DNA of 41,626 bases from Streptomyces canus 299MFChir4.1 (GTDB lineage: Bacteria > Actinomycetota > Actinomycetes > Streptomycetales > Streptomycetaceae), in contig NZ_KB911632.1 in assembly GCF_000383615.1 (NCBI RefSeq), forward strand, positions 1 through 41,626, in the 5' to 3' direction. This document shows, in pieces, positions 17,901 through 41,626 of this stretch; position 1 is the stretch's first letter; each line of letters begins with the position of its first letter. The translations under genes were made by a program, and so were the position numbers. The notes under the pieces were generated by a model. That model was given only the letters and a program-made list of their open reading frames with translations, was not told where the DNA came from and ran no database searches.

Positions 17901-18294
17901 TGATACGGCAGTCCCGCAGCGCGAGCGACCCGGTGCCGCCGGCCAGCATCGCCGTCCAGGCCGCGCCGACCACCTCGCAGCCGTCGAACGCGGCCTGTCC
18001 GCGCCGCACGTCCACGGCCGACAGTTCGGCGTCGCCACCCCGCAGAGTGACCTCGGACAGCATCACGGCGTCGGCGCGCAGCGAGAGCGCACTGCCCGAG
18101 CGTGGCCGGATCTCCACGGTGCCCCGCCCCTCGGCGGCGGCGATGGTCACTCGGGTGTCGACGACCAAGGCCTCGGCATACGTCCCGGGCCGCACGCTGA
18201 TGAGCGCGCCGCTGCGGGCGGCCGCGAGCGCCTCACCGATCGTCCGGTAGGGATCGCGGTCTCCGGGACCGACCGTCAGTACCTGGCGCGACAC
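14977..18294 (-). CDS. EccA-like protein: beta-helix domain plus two CbxX-type AAA+ domains
   Basis: The protein has 1105 residues from GTG 18294, with AAGGAGG seven bases upstream. Residues about 1-520 form a right-handed parallel beta-helix, shown by regularly spaced turns such as CEVVGA, CRISNPQG, CTVRDARGNG and CEIIRPNGVG. Two AAA+ modules of the CbxX/CfxQ type follow. Each has GPPGTGKTTVARLYG (about 602 and 882), a GVLFIDEAYTLT Walker B, and an SRF sensor segment (SRFSRTIEFENYS and SSRFPRRITFSDYS). Mycobacterial EccA has a TPR domain and one CbxX module, so here the N-terminal part differs and the ATPase is doubled. EccA acts in the cytoplasm on ESX substrates and chaperones. The beta-helix may be the substrate-binding part (inference). 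The gene is translationally coupled to the pseudo-mycosin. Confidence 0.9.
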   Translation of the reverse strand: MSRQVLTVGPGDRDPYRTIGEALAAARSGALISVRPGTYAEALVVDTRVTIAAAEGRGTVEIRPRSGSALSLRADAVMLSEVTLRGGDAELSAVDVRRGQAAFDGCEVVGAAWTAMLAGGTGSLALRDCRISNPQGAGVVVTSASPTTVESCTFEHLGTSGLVLAEQGEARIRGCTVRDARGNGLLANGESRGSVEDCDISSTDKPSIALEQNSAVTVVRTVVHDTSTGVHVSSTGRTTLEDVRVTGASINGITLSQGADPVLRRCRVSRIRGNAVLVTDRARGTFEDCWVTGAQGIAVRVAGAASPAFTGLTVRDCEQSALLLEENSAAELDRLEVIGGSPAIVVRDGANPLLRRARLVEPSGDGISAVKDARGRVEDCEIIRPNGVGVRVASGSSLYLAGGGVSDAVAQGLVVADGGNVTLRDFRVEVSGQEGVVVEAGGELTANRIAVHAPQGHGVLLKEGALASLSGCEVTGGAQDGFRVETVEPVSLVNCAARENAGGGLVQTVPGERLAVDGLTSAANGKRDAWGAGTAEHTDPAGSGAADAPPPDREDGPLGALNALIGLENVKQQVRTLVNLTQLAQRREQLGMTAPPMSRHLIFAGPPGTGKTTVARLYGAILAELGALPSGHLVEVSRADLVAQIVGGTAIKTTETFQRALGGVLFIDEAYTLTADSGNGGADFGREAVDTLLKLMEDHRDDVVVVAAGYSREMDSFLGSNPGLASRFSRTIEFENYSVTDLVAIMESMCAQHQYELGEGTAEALAAHFEAMPRDAGFGNGRAARGVFEEMVDRQAVRLASLEQVGESDLRLLLPEDVSPAAAEKAVAGTTTEDDPLTRLGDMVGLADVKRDVADLVNLITTARHRAAAGLPVPSISNHLVFTGPPGTGKTTVARLYGSVLTQLGILERGQLVEAARSDLVGRYIGHTAQLTREVFERARGGVLFIDEAYTLTPRGGGADFGQEAVDTLLKLMEDHRDEVVVIVAGYTEEMEHFLASNPGLSSRFPRRITFSDYSSEELVTIVRSHAASMGYECGPGTGPLLKEYFDAQPRDRSFGNARLARQVVETMVTRQAGRLSSVAAPTLDDLRILRPEDIVTATPKAVGR

Positions 18295-18442
18295 GCACCA
18301 ACCTCCTTGCCACGAGGCGTCTTGAGAGGGCTTCCACGTCGCCGGGTGGCGGACGTCAGTGGGTCCGACGATGCCATCATGCCTCGCGCACGGGGCGGAC
18401 GGATGCCGGGACGGACCTGCCTACGGAATCGGACCGATCCTG

Positions 18443-19633
18443 TCAGACGAGCCACATCTGGTCTTTGGTTCCCAGGCAGTCCCAGAGCTGGAGCGAGGAG
18501 CCGTTGCCCGGATTGTCGCCCTTGATGTCCACACACAGGCCGGTCGCGTTGTTACGCAACTCGTGACGCTGGTTCAGGACGAAGTTCTGGGACTTGTCAC
18601 CGTCGCATTTGGCGATCGTGATGGGGTAGCCCTTGGCAAGGCTCACCACGTCCATGCACAGATTCCTGATGCGGATCGTGCCGTCGGAGCCGAACTGCCA
18701 TTGCTGCGCCGGGCCGTTGTTGCAGTCCCACACAGACAGTTGCGCGCCGCTGTAGAAGGTGGACGCCGGTACGTCCAGGCAGCGGCCGGAAAGCCCGCTG
18801 CGCGGGGAGACGGGCGAACTGAGCTTCACCACCGGGGTCGGCGTGGGCGTCGGCTTGGTCTTCGACTTGCTCTGGGGCGTGGACTGCACGACGGGCTGCT
18901 TCGCCGGGGAGGTCTCCGCCTTGGGCGTCGATGGCGGAGGGGTCTTCTTCTCCTTCTTCTCCTTAGCCGAAGGAGAAGGGGAAGGGGACTGGGTCACGGG
19001 CAGCTTGAAGTCACCCGGCGCCTCCTGCGTGTTGCCGCCGAGTACGGTTCCGGCGGCGGCCGTCGAGCTCGATTTGGGGCCATCGTCGTGGCCCGTGTTC
19101 GCCAGAAACGGCACGCTGACCAGCAGTACCCCGGCGGCCGCGGCACCGTACAGCATGGTCTTGCGCGGCCGCCCGACCGGTCCAGCCTCCTGCCGCGGCT
19201 GGTTGATCGCGGTCGCGGACATGGTCCGCACGAACGCGGGCAGCCGGCTCTTCGCCTCCGCGACGGCAGCACCGTCGGCCTCGGCTTCCGCTTCCGTACG
19301 ACCGCCGTTGGCCGCAGCGCCGTCGGCGCCTCCGGTGTCACTGCCCCGCCCGGCGGCCGCCGTCGGCTCGGGGGCGGGAGCGGACGCGGCGGACTCGCCC
19401 TTCGTCGCGCCGTCGCCCGTCTCACCCGCCTCCTCGGCCCCTTCCGCGGTCTCGTTCGTCGCGGGCCGGATCGCGGCCTTCGCCCGCGTGGGCCCGGCCT
19501 GGGGTTCGGGGCCCTCTCCGGGGGCGGCTGCCTGCGAGCTCTCGGTCGCAGCGGTGGCGGCCGCGACCGTCTCCTCTCCGTCGGCGCCGCCGCGCCGCGG
19601 GGGCGTGGCGGGGTGCTGCGATGCAGGTGTCAT
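18443..19633 (-). CDS. Membrane-anchored ricin-type lectin protein
   Basis: The protein has 396 residues from ATG 19633. Residues about 1-155 are a disordered Ala/Glu/Gly-rich cytoplasmic part. One membrane helix (MLYGAAAAGVLLVSVPFL) lies at about 158-176, next to a basic stretch (GRPRK), which suggests an N-in/C-out orientation. A Ser/Pro/Lys/Thr-rich linker leads to a C-terminal ricin B lectin domain (about 275-396) with CLDVPAS, QLSVWDCNNG, AQQWQF, CMDVVS, CVDIKGD, LQLWDC and QMWLV, that is three beta-trefoil repeats with Q-x-W-like motifs. It would present a sugar-binding domain outside the cell membrane, perhaps to cell-wall glycans. The start overlaps the stop of the upstream SseB-like gene by four bases (ATGA), so the two are translationally coupled. 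Confidence 0.88.
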   Translation of the reverse strand: MTPASQHPATPPRRGGADGEETVAAATAATESSQAAAPGEGPEPQAGPTRAKAAIRPATNETAEGAEEAGETGDGATKGESAASAPAPEPTAAAGRGSDTGGADGAAANGGRTEAEAEADGAAVAEAKSRLPAFVRTMSATAINQPRQEAGPVGRPRKTMLYGAAAAGVLLVSVPFLANTGHDDGPKSSSTAAAGTVLGGNTQEAPGDFKLPVTQSPSPSPSAKEKKEKKTPPPSTPKAETSPAKQPVVQSTPQSKSKTKPTPTPTPVVKLSSPVSPRSGLSGRCLDVPASTFYSGAQLSVWDCNNGPAQQWQFGSDGTIRIRNLCMDVVSLAKGYPITIAKCDGDKSQNFVLNQRHELRNNATGLCVDIKGDNPGNGSSLQLWDCLGTKDQMWLV

Positions 19634-20457
19634 GACGTCCTCCGTGCGATGTGGGGCGAGGATTCGGATGAGAGGCTGGTGCGGCTGTGGCCGGGGGCCG
19701 CGGGCGACGAGTCGTAACCGGAAGGGCCGGTGTGGTGCTGCTCGACCTCCGTCGGTGACGCCTCGGTGTCCGGACCGCCCCGGGGGGCGGGGACGCTGTC
19801 CGCCGGGACGAACAGGGGAGCCGCCGCGGCGGCGTTGACCAGCAGCTGCGCGTCTGAACCATCGAGTGCGCGGACCAACTCGTGGGCGGGGAGCCTGTCA
19901 TGCCGAAGTGCCGAGGACATGAACTCGTGCGCCGGCGAGGTGAACAGCAGCACGACCGGGGCCCCGTCCCGTCCGACTGCGGTCAGTGGCGCACCGTCCG
20001 GCGCCCGCAGCACCGCGACGTCCGCCTCCGCGAGGGCCGTAAGGGCGTCCTCCACCGAGCCGTAGCCGGTGGCGGCGCGCTGCGCCGCCGCATCAACCGG
20101 ATCGGTAGGGTCCGGCCAGCCGAGCACGCCGGCGGAGGGCCGGTACGCCGGGTTGGCGCGGTACTCCCCCACCTCTCCGCTGTCGTCCGAACGCCACTCT
20201 CCCACCAGCGCCCACTCGGGGGGTGGCCGCTCCTCGGTCCACTCGGGGTCCACCACGCCGATCCAGTGCCCTGGTGCCGTGCGTGCGATGTCGCGCACGG
20301 CCTGGGGTATGTCGTTCGGGTCCATGCCGTCGGCCGCGTCTTCGGCGGACGGCTCACGGGGTGATGGTTCCGAGGCGGCGGGCGCGTTCGGGCCATCGGG
20401 CATCACGGGCAGTTCGCCATGCCGTTCTCGGGGCCGCATTTCTCCCTGAACTCTCAT
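19630..20457 (-). CDS. T7SS-associated SseB-like protein, copy 1
   Basis: The protein has up to 275 residues. Its core (about 63-190) starts with GHWIGVVDPEWTEERPPPEW and continues through YRPSAGVLGWPDPTDPVDAA and ATGYGSVEDALTALAEA to an SseB-like fold (VAVLRAPDG, PVVLLFTSP). This layout closely matches the second copy at 21178-21972. The C-terminal tail is polar and probably disordered. No signal peptide or membrane helix is seen, so it is probably cytoplasmic. Proteins of this type are annotated as type VII secretion system-associated in Streptomyces (from memory), and the SseB N-terminal fold is known from secretion chaperones and enhancers, so a chaperone or adaptor role is an inference. 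The start is uncertain: 20457 and 20439 both have only weak ribosome sites. Confidence 0.8.
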   Translation of the reverse strand: MRVQGEMRPRERHGELPVMPDGPNAPAASEPSPREPSAEDAADGMDPNDIPQAVRDIARTAPGHWIGVVDPEWTEERPPPEWALVGEWRSDDSGEVGEYRANPAYRPSAGVLGWPDPTDPVDAAAQRAATGYGSVEDALTALAEADVAVLRAPDGAPLTAVGRDGAPVVLLFTSPAHEFMSSALRHDRLPAHELVRALDGSDAQLLVNAAAAAPLFVPADSVPAPRGGPDTEASPTEVEQHHTGPSGYDSSPAAPGHSRTSLSSESSPHIARRTS

Positions 20458-20527
20458 GGTCCGTAAACGAGATCATGCGTGCCGGTCGCGTGTCACGCCG
20501 ACTCCGGCACGTATGTCAGATGGATGA

Positions 20528-20553
20528 GGCATCAGAATGCCAGACCTGTCACG
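20528..20553 (-). promoter_or_regulatory. Conserved inverted-repeat element, copy A
   Basis: On the plus strand: GGCAT-CAGA-ATGCC, six bases, then GTCACG. It is preceded by GATGA. It lies about 70 bp upstream of SseB-like copy 1. The same arrangement with identical spacing recurs at 20981-21006. The perfect 5-bp inverted repeat with a four-base spacer suggests a dimeric regulator or a promoter-proximal operator. Confidence 0.5.
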
Positions 20554-20812
20554 TCTGTTGGGGGTGAGAGGCAAGCCCACTCGGGCTCCCGCGTGCCCGA
20601 CGGCCGCCCGCATAAGGAACGTTGTGGAAGTCGGGAGTCTTCCGGAGACAGGAATGCGCGGGAGGACAAAGAGGCGAACCGGGCGGATGGGGACGCAGCC
20701 CAATTCGCCTCCGGAATGGGGCACCAGGGCGAAAAGCGCCCCAAGAGGCCGACCACGCCGCACACTTCTTCATGCCCGCCCTCCGGCCGTCACATCCACG
20801 CCCCGAACAACT

Positions 20813-20830
20813 ATACAGAACGTTCAGTAT
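20813..20830. promoter_or_regulatory. TetR-type operator palindrome inside a promoter
   Basis: The 18-bp sequence ATACAGAACGTTCAGTAT is palindromic except for one central pair. It fills the spacer between GTCACA (20834-20839) and TATAGT (20810-20815) on the minus strand, which is the usual place for a TetR-family repressor site. No TetR-type gene is present in the window. Confidence 0.5.
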
Positions 20831-20980
20831 CGGTGTGACTGGACGCCATGTCTACCTGTCCGGCGAGGACGGATCCGATGGTCCGCTGGATAGGCCGGCG
20901 GTCGCTTCGCCGTGCTCAGTCGTCCGTGCCGGGTGACTCGCGGGTCGCGGCACCGTCTGCCGTCTGATTCAGCTCGATGA

Positions 20981-21006
20981 GGCATGAGGATGCCACATCC
21001 GTCACG
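20981..21006 (-). promoter_or_regulatory. Conserved inverted-repeat element, copy B
   Basis: On the plus strand: GGCAT-GAGG-ATGCC, six bases, then GTCACG, preceded by GATGA. Spacing and the flanking GATGA and GTCACG are the same as in copy A 453 bp away, while the spacers differ. It lies about 180 bp past the stop of SseB-like copy 2, so what it controls is unclear. Confidence 0.5.
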
Positions 21007-21177
21007 CCCGTTGGCCGCGCCGGTGTGCCCATTCACTCCTCGACACGCCCGTTTTCCCGCGTGAAACGCCGCTCGCACGGGCACCGTCGCGAAATCACGA
21101 CCACGGGGCGGACCAAGGCGCGGGCCGGAGTGTGAACGCCGGCCTCCGGTGCGTCCGCACCCCCCGATCCCGTGGGG

Positions 21178-21972
21178 TCACTCGGCCGTCGTCGCCCCGT
21201 CACCGCGCTCCTGCCGGCCGGGCCTCTCCTCCCGCTCTTCCTCGGCGCCGAGCAGCTTTGACTCCACGTCCTCCTGAGAGTCGGGCAGGTCGTCCACGTC
21301 TTCGTCGGGGAACAGGTCGGCGTCGTCCTCGCTTTGCGGATTCGCCGCTGCGTCGTCCTGTGCCCCTTCCGCTTCCCGCACCGCCTCCTTGAGCGCCTCC
21401 GCGAGACCGTCCGTGGTCATCACCATGTTGACCGGCCCGGTGCTGTTCAACGAGAGGCTGTGGCCGTCCGGGATTCGGTCGACCAGGTCGGCGATCGGCA
21501 CCTTTTCGGAACGCAGTGGGCCCAAGGCATGCAGGTAGGGGGCCGCCGTATAGGCGAGGACGACCGCGGCGCCGTCGCTCGTCGCGGCGCCGATCAGCTC
21601 TCCGTCCGCCGTGACCGGCACGAAGAGTTCGGCGCGGGCGAGAGCCGCGGTGACGTCCTCGGCCGGGCCGTAGCCCGTGGTGGCCATCTGGATGGCGCGG
21701 TCCACGTCGTCCAGGGGCTCGGGCCACCCCATGGCTTCGGGCGACGGCCGGTAGTCCTCGTTGTCCTCCCATTCGACGATCTCGCCCTCGGAGTCCGAAC
21801 GCCACTGACCGAGGACCGCCCACTCCGGCGGCGGGTGCTCGCCCTGCCAGGCGGGGTCGATCATGAAGAGCCAGTGGTTGGGCGCCAACTTCGCGGCCGC
21901 TATGAACTCCTCCGGCGGCGGCGGGTCCAGTACGGGGCGGTCGGCCGGGGGTTCGGGGGTGTTCTCACTCAT
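21178..21972 (-). CDS. T7SS-associated SseB-like protein, copy 2
   Basis: The protein has 264 residues from ATG 21972, with GAGGA four bases upstream. A longer frame to 22092 has no better start. The core repeats the layout of copy 1: NHWLFMIDPAWQGEHPPPEW, YRPSPEAMGWPEPLDDVDRA, ATGYGPAEDVTAALARAE, then an SseB-like strand pattern (LFVPVTADGELIGAATSDG, AVVLAYTAAP). The C-terminal third is very acidic (SEDDADLFPDEDVDDL) and ends in a Glu/Arg-rich tail, probably disordered. There is no signal peptide or membrane helix. It lies downstream of the giant protein on the same strand, so a role as chaperone, adaptor or immunity-like partner of that protein is possible but unproven. Confidence 0.82.
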   Translation of the reverse strand: MSENTPEPPADRPVLDPPPPEEFIAAAKLAPNHWLFMIDPAWQGEHPPPEWAVLGQWRSDSEGEIVEWEDNEDYRPSPEAMGWPEPLDDVDRAIQMATTGYGPAEDVTAALARAELFVPVTADGELIGAATSDGAAVVLAYTAAPYLHALGPLRSEKVPIADLVDRIPDGHSLSLNSTGPVNMVMTTDGLAEALKEAVREAEGAQDDAAANPQSEDDADLFPDEDVDDLPDSQEDVESKLLGAEEEREERPGRQERGDGATTAE

Positions 21973-22070
21973 GGGGTCCTCGTCTGCTGGGTGTCCGAAT
22001 CGGCACCGGCCCGCGTCCGTGTCGGCCGTGCGTGCCGGGCGCCCGCCGCGGATTCGCGCCCTACCCCTCA

Positions 22071-22086
22071 CACCGTGGCCACGGTG
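22071..22086. promoter_or_regulatory. Perfect 16-bp palindrome upstream of SseB-like copy 2
   Basis: CACCGTGGCCACGGTG reads the same on both strands. It lies about 100 bp upstream of the SseB-like copy 2 start, where a regulator site or a hairpin in the leader is plausible. No -10/-35 pair was identified near it. Confidence 0.35.
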
Positions 22087-22161
22087 GTCCACGGCAACGG
22101 ACGCGCTGGCACGGTCACAGCCGAGTGACCGCCGGTCGAGGGAGGGCGGTAAACATCGTCA

Positions 22162-22353
22162 TCATAGGGTGCACACCCGGTCAACGGGCGACCTGCGAGT
22201 ACCGTGACCTCTGCCGTACGTATGGATGTGAGTTCCGCTGCGGGCCTGCTGGCGCACCGGCTGGCCAACCTGGATCAGCCGGTCCACGAGTGGTCCTCTG
22301 ATGAGCACCTCGGCTTCGATCCGGATCCCGCTTGTGGTCACGATGCCAGTCAT
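22162..22353 (-). CDS. Small hypothetical protein downstream of the giant gene
   Basis: This possible gene encodes 63 residues, from ATG 22353, 24 bp after the giant gene's stop codon. The first 40 codons show the expected third-position G/C preference and read IVTTSGIRIEAEVLIRGPLV with a Gln/Arg-rich continuation. The last part is Arg/Gly-rich and less biased. The ribosome site is weak (AGAG). No family was recognised, and it may be a gene fragment or a chance frame. Confidence 0.3.
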   Translation of the reverse strand: MTGIVTTSGIRIEAEVLIRGPLVDRLIQVGQPVRQQARSGTHIHTYGRGHGTRRSPVDRVCTL

Positions 22354-22377
22354 CCGGACTCTTGTTGACGACTCTCG

Positions 22378-41626
<19,249 letters not shown>

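Larger units (their letters stand above)
20458..21177. other. 720-bp spacer with duplicated operator-like elements and an orphan promoter
   Basis: No gene with clear codon bias was found. The region holds two copies of a conserved element (20528-20553 and 20981-21006) and, between them, a promoter-like unit on the minus strand: GTCACA (20834-20839), an 18-bp spacer containing an operator palindrome (20813-20830), TATAGT (20810-20815), then GGAGG and ATG 20773. The reading frame after that ATG (74 codons to 20549) has little third-position bias and no recognisable domain, so it may be the remnant of a lost gene. Confidence 0.5.

Noticed and set aside
18360..18400. A third copy of the GGCAT...ATGCC element upstream of the EccA-like gene
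   Set aside because: Only half-sites are present (ATGCCATCATGCC), the inverted repeat and the GTCACG box are missing.
20549..20773. 74-codon frame behind the orphan promoter as a definite gene
   Set aside because: Start signals are good but codon bias is weak and nothing is recognisable, so it is reported only as a possible remnant.

Overview
The window looks like a piece of a Streptomyces (or close relative) chromosome. The DNA is GC-rich with strong third-position G/C bias. It carries an actinobacterial type VII secretion system (T7SS/ESX) with ricin-lectin and SseB-like accessory proteins, plus one end of a giant multidomain protein of a kind I know only from streptomycetes. No rRNA, tRNA or CRISPR was seen.

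Layout, left to right. (1) 1-4023, minus strand: secreted or cargo-side genes, read right to left. These are an EsxB-like protein, a canonical WXG100 EsxA-like protein, a helical T7SS-associated protein and a large coiled-coil protein with WKG and FPDG motifs that runs off the left edge. (2) 4553-9237: the membrane genes eccD and eccB (minus strand), bounded on both sides by decayed transposase fragments: an IS1380-like deletion remnant after eccB, an IS5-like 3' scrap just before eccD, and a frameshifted IS5-like transposase further upstream. A small secreted two-cysteine protein lies between the last two. (3) 9611-13642, plus strand: a fused three-ATPase eccC, separated by a strong bidirectional terminator from (4) 13733-18294, minus strand: a translationally coupled pair. 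One is an EccA-like protein with an N-terminal beta-helix and two CbxX-type AAA+ domains. The other is a mycosin-like protein that has lost all three catalytic residues. (5) 18443-21972, minus strand: a membrane-anchored ricin-lectin protein coupled to an SseB-like protein, then a 720-bp spacer with duplicated operator-like elements, then a second SseB-like paralogue. (6) 22378-41626, minus strand: one continuous reading frame of at least 6415 codons, open at the right edge.

The giant protein is the main object of interest. In N-to-C order it shows a zincin (HExxH) domain resembling anthrax lethal factor, a coiled coil, an Amidoligase_2-like domain, an 11-fold Asp-Pro tract, four roughly 1000-residue modules that each contain one conserved HG...C pair (the 'lonely Cys' type), and a C-terminal DxD glycosyltransferase domain resembling those of clostridial glucosylating toxins. 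I infer a polymorphic-toxin-like protein, possibly self-processing, linked to the neighbouring T7SS. Secretion by that system is suggested by proximity and accessory genes only.

Possible interplay: EccB, EccC and EccD would form the membrane channel and motor. The pseudo-mycosin would have a structural role, the AAA+ beta-helix protein would handle substrates, Esx proteins would be co-secreted, and the SseB-like proteins may act as chaperones or adaptors for the large substrates. No EccE candidate was recognised in the window.
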